In this document: positions 38,806-47,742 of the stretch, in pieces | How positions within the stretch are numbered: the stretch's first letter is position 1 | How the letters are laid out: the number at the start of each line of letters is the position of its first letter | Assembly (NCBI RefSeq): GCF_000826105.1 | Contig: NZ_CCYK01000005.1 | Span: 496,001-560,000 of the forward strand | DNA: 64,000 nt | DNA from: Pseudomonas massiliensis | GTDB taxonomy: Bacteria > Pseudomonadota > Gammaproteobacteria > Pseudomonadales > Pseudomonadaceae | Reading direction: 5' to 3' | Position numbers and translations under genes: made by a program | Notes under the pieces: generated by a model | The model's database searches: none | What the model saw: only the letters and a program-made list of their open reading frames with translations | What the model was told of the DNA's origin: nothing

Positions 38806-40164
38806 GTGAGCAATCCGAAGGTGGTCGCCGGCTCCGGCGAAATCGACACAGTGCTGGCTCGTGCCGTGGCGAAGGTGAAGCAGCGTGTGCTTCCGCTGTT
38901 CGTCATCATGTTCATCGTCAACTACATTGACCGGGTGAACATTGGCTTTGTCCGCACGCATCTTGAACACGACCTGGGTATCGGTGCCGCGGCTTACGGA
39001 CTAGGCGCCGGGCTGTTCTTCATCGGCTATGCCTTGTTCGAAGTCCCGTCCAATATCCTGCTCCAGCGCATAGGCGCCCGTTTGTGGCTTACCCGCATCA
39101 TGTTCACCTGGGGCATCGTGGCCACGCTGATGGCCTTCGTGCAGAACGAAACCCAGTTCTACATCCTGCGCTTCTTGCTGGGCATCGCCGAAGCAGGCTT
39201 CTTTCCAGGCGTGATCTACTACTTCACCCGGTGGTTGCCCGGTGTCGAGCGTGGCAAGGCCATCGCCATATTCCTTAGCGGCTCGGCCATCGCCTCGTTG
39301 ATTTCCGGGCCCTTGTCTGGCGCATTGCTGAGCATCGAAGGCCTGAACCTGCGCGGCTGGCAGTGGATGTTCCTGATCGAAGGACTGGCGTCAGTGTTCC
39401 TGTGTTTCATTGTTTGGTTCTGGCTCGATTCGCGGCCCCATGATGCCAAATGGCTCAGCCGAGATGAGCAGGATGCGCTTGTACAGGCCATCGACCAGGA
39501 GCAACGCGAGCGCGAGGCATTGGCCACGGTGAAACCGACCATGGGCCAGTTACTCAAGGACGGACAGATCCTGCTGTTCTGCCTGTTGTACTTCTGCATT
39601 CAGCTGACCATCTATGCCGCGACCTTCTGGCTGCCCAGCATCATCAAGAAAATGGGTGACCTGAGCGACTTCCAGGTGGGCCTGTTCAACTCGATTCCTT
39701 GGCTGATTTCGATCATTGCCATGTATGCCTTTGCCGCCGCCTCTGGCAAATGGCGCTTCCAGCAGGCCTGGGTTGCCTGTGCCCTGCTCATCGCCGCGTT
39801 GGGGATGTTCCTGTCCACCACGGGCGGTCCTGTCTTCGCCTTCGTGGCGGTATGCTTCGCCGCCATTGGCTTCAAATCCGCCTCCGCGCTGTTCTGGCCG
39901 ATCCCTCAGGCTTACCTGGATGCGCGAATCGCTGCGGCGGTCATCGCGTTGATCAACTCCCTCGGTAACCTGGGGGGCTTCTTCGCGCCAGCCACCTTCG
40001 GTTTCCTGGAACAACAGACCGGTTCCATCGTCGGTGGCCTGTATGGCTTGGCCGGCACCTCGATCCTGGCCGCCATACTGGTGTTCTTCGCCAAGACCCG
40101 CCCCGGCGCCCAGCCGCCCTTGAACCAGCCAGGCGCGGGTACCGCCCTGGGCAAGCCTCACTGA
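38806..40164 (+). CDS. gudP: Glucarate/galactarate-type MFS transporter
   Basis: A 452-residue anion:cation symporter family permease with about 12 membrane helices. [19 protein letters not shown] near the N-terminus and the [15 protein letters not shown] segment are family signatures. The start is GTG at 38806, with GGGAG upstream; the overlapping ATG at 38804 runs straight into a stop. It lies 28 bases before glucarate dehydratase, so aldarate uptake is the likely job; the exact substrate (glucarate or galactarate) is inferred from that neighbour. Confidence 0.85.
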   Translation: MSNPKVVAGSGEIDTVLARAVAKVKQRVLPLFVIMFIVNYIDRVNIGFVRTHLEHDLGIGAAAYGLGAGLFFIGYALFEVPSNILLQRIGARLWLTRIMFTWGIVATLMAFVQNETQFYILRFLLGIAEAGFFPGVIYYFTRWLPGVERGKAIAIFLSGSAIASLISGPLSGALLSIEGLNLRGWQWMFLIEGLASVFLCFIVWFWLDSRPHDAKWLSRDEQDALVQAIDQEQREREALATVKPTMGQLLKDGQILLFCLLYFCIQLTIYAATFWLPSIIKKMGDLSDFQVGLFNSIPWLISIIAMYAFAAASGKWRFQQAWVACALLIAALGMFLSTTGGPVFAFVAVCFAAIGFKSASALFWPIPQAYLDARIAAAVIALINSLGNLGGFFAPATFGFLEQQTGSIVGGLYGLAGTSILAAILVFFAKTRPGAQPPLNQPGAGTALGKPH

Positions 40165-40192
40165 GACTACGGAACCTGACAAGGACATGACC

Positions 40193-41539
40193 ATGAACGA
40201 TCTTTCCCGAGCGGCCGGCCAGGCCCCCATCGTCACCGACCTGCAAGTGATTCCAGTGGCTGGGCATGACAGCATGCTGCTCAACCTCAGCGGCGCCCAT
40301 GGGCCTTTCTTTACCCGTAACATCGTGATCCTCAAGGACAACGCCGGGCATATCGGCGTTGGCGAAGTGCCCGGTGGCGAGCGTATCCGTGAAACCCTGG
40401 AAGACGCCCGCGCGCTGGTGGTCGGCCAGCCCATCGGCCAGTACCAGCAGATACTCAATCGCATGCGCGAAGCCTTCGCGGCGCGGGACAGCGCCGGCCG
40501 TGGGTTGCAGACCTTCGACCTGCGCATCACTATCCATGCGGTAACCGCTATGGAAGCGGCCCTGCTCGACCTGCTGGGCCAGTTCCTCGACGTGCCAGTG
40601 GCCGCGCTCCTGGGCGAGGGGCAGCAGCGCGACGCGGTGAAGATGCTGGGTTACCTGTTCTACATTGGCGATCGAGGGCAGACCACCCTCGGCTACCGTA
40701 GCGAAGACGGCCCTGACGACTGGTTCCGCCTGCGCAACGAAAAGGCCCTGACGCCGGAAGCGGTGGTCCGCCTGGCCGAAGCCGCCCAGGCCCGTTATGG
40801 CTTCAATGACTTCAAGCTCAAGGGTGGCGTATTGCGCGGTGAGGAAGAAATCGACGCGGTCACCGCCTTGGCCGAGCGTTTCCCTCAAGCCCGTATCACC
40901 CTGGACCCGAACGGCGCCTGGTCGTTGAAGGAAGCCATACGCCTCTGCCGAGACCAGCATCATGTGCTGGCCTATGCCGAAGATCCCTGCGGAGCGGAAG
41001 ACGGCTACTCCGGCCGTGAAGTGATGGCTGAGTTCCGCCGTGCGACCGGCCTGCCCACCGCAACCAATATGATTGCCACGGATTGGCGGCAGATGGGCCA
41101 TGCCATCCAGTCCCAAGCCGTGGACATACCGCTGGCGGACCCGCACTTCTGGACCCTGCAAGGCTCCGTTCGAGTGGCGCAGATGTGCAACGATTGGGGG
41201 CTGACCTGGGGCTCGCACTCCAATAACCACTTCGATATCTCGCTGGCAATGTTCACCCAGGTAGCAGCCGCTGCGCCGGGCGAGATCACCGCCATCGACA
41301 CGCACTGGATCTGGCAGGACGGTCAGCGTCTGACCCGCGAGCCACTGCAGATCATCAGTGGCCATGTCGCCGTGCCGAAGAAGCCAGGCCTGGGTGTGGA
41401 AATCGACATGGACGCCGTGGCCCAAGCCCATGAGCTGTACAAGGGAATGGGCCTCGGCGCTCGCGACGACGCGGTAGCGATGCAGTTCCTGATCCCGAAC
41501 TGGCGCTTCGATAACAAGCGGCCTTGCCTGGTGCGCTAG
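40193..41539 (+). CDS. gudD: Glucarate dehydratase
   Basis: A 448-residue enolase-superfamily enzyme dehydrating D-glucarate (and L-idarate) to 5-keto-4-deoxyglucarate. The start at 40193 is chosen because AAGGA (40181-40185) is seven bases away; the ATG at 40187 would leave one base. Catalytic features are the lysines in [10 protein letters not shown], metal ligands in [16 protein letters not shown] and [10 protein letters not shown], and the His in [13 protein letters not shown]. The later pathway enzymes (KDG aldolase or dehydratase) are not in this window. Confidence 0.94.
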   Translation: MNDLSRAAGQAPIVTDLQVIPVAGHDSMLLNLSGAHGPFFTRNIVILKDNAGHIGVGEVPGGERIRETLEDARALVVGQPIGQYQQILNRMREAFAARDSAGRGLQTFDLRITIHAVTAMEAALLDLLGQFLDVPVAALLGEGQQRDAVKMLGYLFYIGDRGQTTLGYRSEDGPDDWFRLRNEKALTPEAVVRLAEAAQARYGFNDFKLKGGVLRGEEEIDAVTALAERFPQARITLDPNGAWSLKEAIRLCRDQHHVLAYAEDPCGAEDGYSGREVMAEFRRATGLPTATNMIATDWRQMGHAIQSQAVDIPLADPHFWTLQGSVRVAQMCNDWGLTWGSHSNNHFDISLAMFTQVAAAAPGEITAIDTHWIWQDGQRLTREPLQIISGHVAVPKKPGLGVEIDMDAVAQAHELYKGMGLGARDDAVAMQFLIPNWRFDNKRPCLVR

Positions 41540-41578
41540 GCGACAAGGGGCAGTAGCAAAGGGCTGAGCAGGTTTATA

Positions 41579-41594
41579 CTGGTTTTCCATACAG
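41579..41594 (+). promoter_or_regulatory. LexA (SOS) box before the radical SAM gene
   Basis: CTG-N10-CAG (41579-41594), extended to an exact inverted repeat TATACTG (41575-41581) and CAGTATA (41592-41598), 16 bases before the start codon. The central bases are less AT-alternating than the E. coli consensus. From memory, the P. aeruginosa homolog PA0069 is in the LexA regulon. Confidence 0.75.
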
Positions 41595-41610
41595 TATAGA
41601 GCCTGTTCCC

Positions 41611-42669
41611 ATGTTACCCAGAGCTCCCCAGCGCGGCCGCGGTGCGGACAGCAATCCGGACAATCGTTTCCACAGCCAATGCTCGGTGCTGGAGGATGAT
41701 GGCTGGCACCAGGAAGTGCCAGCCAGCGTCCACACCGAGGTCCGTATCGAAGCGGCGAAAACCATCATCGCTCGTAACAGTTCACCGGATATTCCCTTCG
41801 ATCGCTCGATCAACCCCTACCGGGGCTGTGAGCACGGTTGCATCTACTGTTTTGCCCGCCCTACCCATGCCTATTGGGACATCTCACCGGGGCTGGATTT
41901 CGAAACGCGCCTGATCGCCAAGACCAACGCTGCACAACGCCTGGAAGAAACCTTGGGCAAACCGGGTTACCGGTGCGCGCCCATCGCCTTGGGCGCCAAT
42001 ACCGACCCTTACCAGCCCATCGAACAGGACTACCGCATAACCCGGGAGCTGCTGGAGGTTCTGCTGCGGTATCGCCACCCTGTAACCATCACGACCAAGG
42101 GCGCGATGATATTGCGTGACCTGGACATCCTTCGGGAATTGGCCAGCCTGCGCCTGGTACGGGTCATGATCAGCCTGACGACACTGGACAACGAACTCAA
42201 GCGTACCCTGGAACCACGGGCCGCAGCGCCTGGGGCACGTTTGCGAGCCGTACGGGTGCTGGCTGAAGCAGAGATACCCGTAGGGGTGATCTGTGCGCCT
42301 GTCATTCCGGCCATCAACGATCACGAGCTCGAAGCCATGATCCACGCCGCCGCAAAGGCCGGGGCGAGCAGTGCCCATTATGTGTTGTTGCGCTTGCCGC
42401 TGGAGGTAGCGCCGCTGTTCGAGGCATGGTTGCGTGTTCATTATCCGCAACGGGCGAACCATGTTCTGAGCATGATTCGGCAAAGCCGGGGCGGTGCACT
42501 CTATGATTCACGCTTCGGTGAGCGCATGAAGGGAGAAGGTGTTTTCGCCCAGATGGTTGCCAGGCGCTTCGCCCATGCTGTCAAGCGGGCCGGCCTTCAA
42601 GCACGTGCGGGCGATGGCCTGGATTGCCATGCGTTCAGCCCACCGGGGCAGCAGTTATCACTGCTTTAA
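41611..42669 (+). CDS. PA0069-type radical SAM protein
   Basis: A 352-residue radical SAM enzyme. The 4Fe-4S motif is C-x3-C-x2-C in NPYRGCEHGCIYCFARP (Cys73, Cys77, Cys80), and the barrel follows with GANTDPYQPIEQDYRITR and TTKGAMILRDLD. It belongs to the SPL-related radical SAM group (Rv2578c/PA0069 type), whose reaction is unknown. A LexA box directly upstream points to a DNA-damage-linked role, perhaps repair or nucleotide chemistry. Its own Shine-Dalgarno is weak. Confidence 0.85.
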   Translation: MLPRAPQRGRGADSNPDNRFHSQCSVLEDDGWHQEVPASVHTEVRIEAAKTIIARNSSPDIPFDRSINPYRGCEHGCIYCFARPTHAYWDISPGLDFETRLIAKTNAAQRLEETLGKPGYRCAPIALGANTDPYQPIEQDYRITRELLEVLLRYRHPVTITTKGAMILRDLDILRELASLRLVRVMISLTTLDNELKRTLEPRAAAPGARLRAVRVLAEAEIPVGVICAPVIPAINDHELEAMIHAAAKAGASSAHYVLLRLPLEVAPLFEAWLRVHYPQRANHVLSMIRQSRGGALYDSRFGERMKGEGVFAQMVARRFAHAVKRAGLQARAGDGLDCHAFSPPGQQLSLL

Positions 42670-42794
42670 GCTTTAAAACAGGAGTTGGCTGTTGCATATA
42701 TAGAGCAGTAAGCAGACTGCCAGCATTTAATGTTATTTAGCTATTAGTCCATCAGTCCGGAAGTCCTTTATGTCTGGGTAATGGCACTTAAGCT

Positions 42795-42808
42795 TTGATT
42801 AAGGTCAA
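42795..42808. promoter_or_regulatory. ANR/FNR-type box upstream of the beta carbonic anhydrase gene
   Basis: TTGATTAAGGTCAA, whose reverse complement TTGAC-CTTA-ATCAA fits the Pseudomonas ANR consensus TTGAC-N4-ATCAA exactly. It lies 122 bases before the start codon in a 260-base AT-rich gap. Confidence 0.6.
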
Positions 42809-42824
42809 GACATTAGTTTGAGAA

Positions 42825-42853
42825 TTGTCTTATTCGGTCACACTTTGTTTAAT
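42825..42853 (+). promoter_or_regulatory. Candidate sigma-70 promoter of the carbonic anhydrase gene
   Basis: TTGTCT (42825-42830), 17-base spacer, TTTAAT (42848-42853). With a start near 42860, the ANR-type box would be centred near -58, compatible with activation from an upstream site. Confidence 0.45.
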
Positions 42854-42929
42854 ACCTGGGTGAAAGCTTTCAGTGTAGGATTTTTCTTCACCCCTTGTGG
42901 GGCAAGTCTTACCGTCAAGAGGATCAAGC

Positions 42930-43646
42930 ATGGATTCGATGGATCAACCCCTCCCCGACCCGGCCACTGTCGACGAAAGCGCTGAGCAGTCGCTGCAACG
43001 TATCGTCAACGGCTTCCGCCATTTCCACCAAGAGGTGTTTCCGGAACAGCAGGCGCTTTTCAAGAAGCTGGCCACGGCACAGCGGCCGCGTGCCATGTTC
43101 ATCACTTGCGCGGATTCGCGGATCGTGCCCGAGCTGATCACCAATAGCTCCCCGGGTGATCTGTTCGTGACCCGTAACGTCGGCAACGTGGTCCCTCCCT
43201 ATGGCCAGATGAACGGGGGCGTGTCCACCGCGCTTGAATATGCGGTGATGGCGCTTGGAGTCCAGCATGTGATCATCTGCGGCCATTCCGATTGCGGCGC
43301 GATGCGGGCCGTGCTGAACCCGGACAGCCTGGAAAAGATGCCGACCGTAGCCGCCTGGCTGCGCCATGCCGAGGCGGCGAAAACCGTGGTGCACGAGAAC
43401 TGCAATTGTGGTTCGGAGGCCGAGACCATGGCGGTGCTTACCGAGGAAAACGTTATCGCTCAGCTTCGCCACCTGCGTACCCACCCCTCGGTGGCCGCGC
43501 GCATCGCCAGCGGTCAGTTGTTCATCCACGGCTGGGTGTACAACATCGAAACCAGCGAAATCAAAGCCTACGATGCCGAGCAGGACTGTTTCCTGCCGCT
43601 GGACAGCCCTGATACCCCTAGCGCGACGCCCAAGGGACGCTTCTAG
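42930..43646 (+). CDS. Beta-class carbonic anhydrase
   Basis: A 238-residue zinc enzyme interconverting CO2 and bicarbonate. Zinc ligands Cys60, His119 and Cys122 and the Asp62-Arg64 dyad are in ITCADSR (58-64) and CGHSDCGA (117-124). The start at 42930 follows AGAGGA (42918-42923); an in-frame ATG three codons later is also possible. It is about 20 residues longer at the N-terminus than CynT. The next gene is a SulP anion transporter, suggesting bicarbonate supply, and an ANR-type box upstream suggests oxygen-linked control. Confidence 0.93.
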   Translation: MDSMDQPLPDPATVDESAEQSLQRIVNGFRHFHQEVFPEQQALFKKLATAQRPRAMFITCADSRIVPELITNSSPGDLFVTRNVGNVVPPYGQMNGGVSTALEYAVMALGVQHVIICGHSDCGAMRAVLNPDSLEKMPTVAAWLRHAEAAKTVVHENCNCGSEAETMAVLTEENVIAQLRHLRTHPSVAARIASGQLFIHGWVYNIETSEIKAYDAEQDCFLPLDSPDTPSATPKGRF

Positions 43647-43914
43647 GAATGCAGCACACGTAGACCGCCGCCGCCCCTCGATGGGCGATGCCTAATGGGT
43701 CAGTGATTACAGGCCAGGGTTGAACGCCATCTTCGATGAAGTTCTGGCCGCTTCCGTTGTTAATAAGAACAATCAAAAACGGGTACTTCCTGCAGGAATT
43801 AGATGAAGCTGGCGAAGCGGCTGCGTGTCGCATTCGCCCGTTTCGCGGTCCTGCATCCGACGTGCCTGTTCATAACGGTCCGGCCACGGCCTGAAGTAAG
43901 TTCAGGAGAGCAAC

Positions 43915-45450
43915 GTGACTATTACGCAAATAAAAGCGGCTTTGCCGCGCGAGCTGATGGCTTCGGTAGTGGTATTTCTGGTAGCGCTGCCGTTGTGCAT
44001 GGGCATCGCCATTGCCTCCGGCGTGCCGCCGGCCAAAGGGTTGATCACTGGCATCGTGGGCGGTTTGGTCGTCGGCTTCCTGGCAGGCTCGCCCCTTCAG
44101 GTCAGCGGGCCTGCCGCCGGGTTGGCGGTATTGGTATTCGAGCTGGTTCGCCAGCATGGGCTGGGAATGTTGGGCCCGATCCTGGTACTGGCCGGTGGGC
44201 TACAGTTGCTGGCCGGACGCTTCAAGCTCGGGTGCTGGTTCCGGGTCACCGCGCCTGCCGTGGTGTATGGAATGTTGGCGGGTATCGGCATATTGATCGT
44301 GCTTTCGCAGATCCACGTCATGCTGGACCAGGCGCCTCAGCCTTCGGGAATGGCCAACCTGCTGCAGTTTCCAGGCGCGGTGGGTGACGCCCTGCCTACC
44401 TTGGGCGGAGGATTAGGCTGGCAAGCCGGCCTCCTGGGCTTGTTGACCATCGCCATCATGTGGGCATGGGAGAAGCTGCGTCCGGCGCGGTTGCGTTTCA
44501 TTCCAGGCGCCTTGCTAGGGGTTACCGCCGCTACGGTGATCAGTCTGCTGCTACCCCTTCAGGTCAAGCGGGTGCAGGTACCTGAAAACCTTGCCGAGGC
44601 CATCGACTGGCTCACCCCTACTGATTTGATGGCGCTGGCTGATCCCGCCGTACTGATCGCGGCCGTGGCTCTGGCGTTCATCGCCAGCGCCGAAACGCTG
44701 TTGTCCGCCGCCGCGGTAGATCGCATGCACAGTGGTCCGCGCTCGGATTTCGACCGCGAGCTGTCCGCCCAGGGCGTGGGCAACATGCTCTGCGGTGTGC
44801 TGGGTGCCTTGCCCATGACCGGGGTGATCGTACGCAGCTCGGCCAATGTCCAGGCTGGGGCGCAAACCCGTGCCTCGGCCATTTTCCATGGCCTATGGCT
44901 GCTCGCCTTCGTGCTTTTGCTCTCGACAGTGTTGCAGAGCATTCCAGTGGCGAGTCTGGCCGGTGTGCTGGTGTTCACGGGTGTGAAACTGGTGGATTTC
45001 AAAGCCTTCCGTGGGCTGGGTCGTTATGGCCGTATGCCGATGTTCACCTATGCCGCTACAGCGCTGGCCATTGTGTTCACTGACTTGCTGACCGGCGTGT
45101 TGCTGGGCTTCGCCCTGACCCTGCTCAAGTTGGCGCTGAAGGCCTCTCGCCTGAAGATCGCCCTGATACCCTTGAGCGAAGGTCAGCTGGAGCTGCGCCT
45201 GACGGGCGCGGCCACCTTCCTGAAGGTGCCGGCACTGACCAAGGCTCTGGCCAGCATTCCCCCCGGTAGCCATGTGCACGTGCCCCTTGGCGGCTTGAGT
45301 TACATCGACCACTCATGTCTGGAGCTACTGGAAGATTGGGGCCGCGCCAATCAGGCCAGCGGCTCGCGCCTGACCATCGAGACCCGTGGGCTCAAGCGCA
45401 GGGTCGAGGGTCGCCTGCGCACAACCACCGGCCTGAGCGCGAGCGGATAA
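43915..45450 (+). CDS. SulP family inorganic anion transporter
   Basis: A 511-residue SulP permease with 11-14 predicted membrane segments (residues 10-400) and a short C-terminal STAS domain (about 420-500, LGGLSYIDHSCLELLEDWG). It starts at GTG 43915 after CAGGAGAG. SulP proteins move sulfate, bicarbonate or other anions. Here the 268-base upstream neighbour is a beta carbonic anhydrase, a pairing seen with bicarbonate transporters, so bicarbonate is the favoured substrate by context. The gap holds an inverted repeat TTGTT-N6-AACAA (43757-43772) but no gene. Confidence 0.86.
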   Translation: MTITQIKAALPRELMASVVVFLVALPLCMGIAIASGVPPAKGLITGIVGGLVVGFLAGSPLQVSGPAAGLAVLVFELVRQHGLGMLGPILVLAGGLQLLAGRFKLGCWFRVTAPAVVYGMLAGIGILIVLSQIHVMLDQAPQPSGMANLLQFPGAVGDALPTLGGGLGWQAGLLGLLTIAIMWAWEKLRPARLRFIPGALLGVTAATVISLLLPLQVKRVQVPENLAEAIDWLTPTDLMALADPAVLIAAVALAFIASAETLLSAAAVDRMHSGPRSDFDRELSAQGVGNMLCGVLGALPMTGVIVRSSANVQAGAQTRASAIFHGLWLLAFVLLLSTVLQSIPVASLAGVLVFTGVKLVDFKAFRGLGRYGRMPMFTYAATALAIVFTDLLTGVLLGFALTLLKLALKASRLKIALIPLSEGQLELRLTGAATFLKVPALTKALASIPPGSHVHVPLGGLSYIDHSCLELLEDWGRANQASGSRLTIETRGLKRRVEGRLRTTTGLSASG

Positions 45451-45459
45451 GGCTGGCGC

Positions 45460-46104
45460 TCAGGCGATATCCAGCCCCACGCCCAGTTGACGGGACAGGC
45501 ACGGCCAGCGTTTCCAGGCCGCGCCCGTCTCGGGGCTGGTGAGCCTGTCCTTGTAGGCCTGGACAGTGTCCTGCTCGAAGGCTTCGTCATCGAGCAACTG
45601 GTCCATGGAGTGATGTACCACCTCGTCCAGTTGATTGGCGAAGGGCTCGCCGATCAGATTGTGGGCGATCAGGTTCGCCACTGTGGTGTCTACCGGAATC
45701 AGCGGCTGGGAAAAGTGACGAATATAGAGGTCGTTGACCTCTTCCACCAAGCGATGGGCCAGGTAAGCTTCATCCAGCAGGCCGTCCATGCCGTCATGGC
45801 CGTTCAGGATAGCGGGCGGCTGCAGGAAGTATTCCGTGGCGATATTGAGTACAGGATGGATCTGCGCGGCTATGCCAGCGTCTATGGCCACCTGGGCCGC
45901 CGCATCGATAAGGTCCGGCACCTGCTGGATGTATGCGTCAACGAAGCGCGGGAGCAAGGCGTCGTCGCTCATGGGCGCTTCAGCGAAGGTGATCGAATGA
46001 TGCAAGTTCGAACGGTGCTCCTCCAGGTGCCGGGCCAATTGCCCGGTTCGCTGTTCATGTGCATGGGCGCGGTCGATCAACTCGCGTATGGCGGCGGTAT
46101 TCAT
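45460..46104 (-). CDS. Conserved hypothetical protein
   Basis: A 214-residue, mostly helical, acidic soluble protein from ATG 46102-46104 (MNTAAIRELIDRAHAHEQRTG); the frame is open upstream without support. No signal peptide, membrane segment or motif was recognised. It is rich in Asp/Glu and has several His-Asp-rich stretches (NGHDGMDGLLDEAYLAHR, NDLYIRHFSQPL), so metal or cofactor binding is conceivable but unproven. Its place between the SulP gene and sco matches the hypothetical gene (PA0104/PP_0102 type) that normally precedes the aa3 oxidase operon. Confidence 0.75.
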   Translation of the reverse strand: MNTAAIRELIDRAHAHEQRTGQLARHLEEHRSNLHHSITFAEAPMSDDALLPRFVDAYIQQVPDLIDAAAQVAIDAGIAAQIHPVLNIATEYFLQPPAILNGHDGMDGLLDEAYLAHRLVEEVNDLYIRHFSQPLIPVDTTVANLIAHNLIGEPFANQLDEVVHHSMDQLLDDEAFEQDTVQAYKDRLTSPETGAAWKRWPCLSRQLGVGLDIA

Positions 46105-46298
46105 GGTGTCTCCAGCTAAACATGACGCAAAGCCCCTACGATAGTCGCGGCCCAGCGCAGAATAAGATGAAATTGTCATAACCATAGCCTGGTTATTTCT
46201 TTAGGTTATGTCATATGGCCAGCACTTAATTGCTCGCGCGAGGTTGCACCTCGCCCTCCAGCCTCTTAGCGTAGCGGCTTGTGCTTCGGGAGCTGAAC

Positions 46299-46931
46299 AT
46301 GACTCGTCTGGAAAAAACGGCCGCTGCTGTCATTACTGTAGCTGCCCTGGGTGCAGGTTGGGCGGTTGAGCGGATGCTCAGCCAGGAAGGCCCTGATGAG
46401 CGTACCGAGCTGGTCGAGGCCGGGATCATCCTTCTGCCTCAGGGCCGCGCCGTGCCGACCGTCTCCATGACGAACCAGGACGGCCAGGCGGTCGCCATGG
46501 ATCAGCTCAAGGGCACCTGGAGCCTGCTGTTCTTCGGCTATACCTTCTGCCCGGATATCTGCCCCACCACATTGGCGCAACTGCGGGAGATCAAGCGGAA
46601 GCTCTCGCCTGAAATTACGGGGCGGCTGCGGGTGTATTTAGTCAGTGTCGACCCCCATCGGGATACGCCAGAGCAGCTCAAGAACTACCTGAGCTATTTC
46701 GATCCAGAATTCGTGGGCTTGACTGCGCCTGAGGATGTTCTGATGCAGTTGTCCTCGGGCCTGAGCATCCCCTACCTCCCCGCAGACACGAGCAAGCCCA
46801 ACTACACCGTACAGCACAGCGGCAACCTGGCGGTGATTGGCCCTGACGGTCGGCTACGCGGTTTCATCCGCGCGCCTTTCGATTCGTCCCAATTGCTGCG
46901 GCGGCTGCCGCAGCTGGTCGAGGGAAGTTAG
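46299..46931 (+). CDS. Sco1/SenC/PrrC family copper-binding protein
   Basis: A 210-residue membrane-anchored thioredoxin-fold protein. One N-terminal membrane helix (about 8-26) precedes the copper motif CPDIC (84-88) and the third ligand His173 (VQHSG). The start at 46299 follows CGGGAG. Sco proteins deliver copper to the CuA site of cytochrome c oxidase or act as thiol reductants. Normally it ends the cox operon; here no cox gene lies nearby, so it is an orphan. Convergent with metQ, one base apart. Confidence 0.9.
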   Translation: MTRLEKTAAAVITVAALGAGWAVERMLSQEGPDERTELVEAGIILLPQGRAVPTVSMTNQDGQAVAMDQLKGTWSLLFFGYTFCPDICPTTLAQLREIKRKLSPEITGRLRVYLVSVDPHRDTPEQLKNYLSYFDPEFVGLTAPEDVLMQLSSGLSIPYLPADTSKPNYTVQHSGNLAVIGPDGRLRGFIRAPFDSSQLLRRLPQLVEGS

Positions 46932-46932
46932 T

Positions 46933-47706
46933 TCAGAAGGCGGGCAAAACCGCGCCCTTGTATTTATCCAGGATGAACTGCTTTAACTCAGGGCTGTGCA
47001 GCGCCGTGGCCAGCTTCTGCATGGCCGGGCTGTCCTTGTTGTCCGGGCGGGCCACCAGAATGTTTACATAGGGCGAATCATTGCCTTCGATGACCAGGGC
47101 ATCATGGGCCGGATCCAGCTTGGCCTCGAGGGCATAATTGGTATTGATCAGGGCCAGGTCCACCTGAGTCAGCACGCGTGGCAGCGTGGCGGCTTCCAGT
47201 TCGCGGATCTTCAGATCCTTCGGATTCTCGATAATGTCCTTGGGGGTCGCGAGGATATCCCGCGGATTCTGCAGTTTGATCAGGCCGGCGTTCTGCAGCA
47301 GCAACAGGGCCCGCCCCCCGTTGGTGGCATCGTTGGGAATGACCACGTTGGCACCGCCAGGCAACTCGGCCAGGGTCTTGTACTTGCTCGAGTAGGCGCC
47401 CAGGGGCTCCAGGTGAACGCCGGTGACGGCGAGCAGATCAGTGCCCTTGCCATTGTTGAACTCGTTCAGATACGGCTGGTGCTGAAAGAAGTTGGCGTCC
47501 AAACGCTTCTCGGCGACCTGGACGTTGGGCTGCACATAATCGGTGAAGACCTTGATGTTGAGGTCTACCCCTTCGGCGGCCAGGACGGGTTTGACGAACT
47601 CAAGGATTTCGGCGTGAGGCACGGCCGTGGCAGCCACGGTCAGGGTTTCATTGGCCTGGGCGGCAAGCGAGAACACGGCGGCGAAGGCCGCAAGCAATTT
47701 TTTCAT
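46933..47706 (-). CDS. metQ: D-methionine ABC transporter substrate-binding protein
   Basis: A 257-residue NlpA/MetQ protein with a signal peptide (1-18, SLAAQANETL) that lacks the lipobox Cys of E. coli MetQ, so it is probably soluble in the periplasm. Methionine-binding features such as FFQHQPYLNEFN and VIPNDATNGGRALLLLQ are present. Last gene of metN-metI-metQ, 36 bases after metI. Confidence 0.93.
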   Translation of the reverse strand: MKKLLAAFAAVFSLAAQANETLTVAATAVPHAEILEFVKPVLAAEGVDLNIKVFTDYVQPNVQVAEKRLDANFFQHQPYLNEFNNGKGTDLLAVTGVHLEPLGAYSSKYKTLAELPGGANVVIPNDATNGGRALLLLQNAGLIKLQNPRDILATPKDIIENPKDLKIRELEAATLPRVLTQVDLALINTNYALEAKLDPAHDALVIEGNDSPYVNILVARPDNKDSPAMQKLATALHSPELKQFILDKYKGAVLPAF

Positions 47707-47742
47707 GGAAAGGCTCCTGCGGGCCGCAATCGGCGGCCACGC

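Noticed and set aside
39953..41590. 545-codon open frame on the strand opposite gudD
   Set aside because: It is the antisense of a clear enolase-superfamily gene; the translation has no domain, and long antisense frames are common in GC-rich DNA.
43803..44387. 194-codon frame starting in the gap before the SulP gene
   Set aside because: It runs out of frame through the SulP coding sequence, and its translation looks like a frame-shifted membrane protein.
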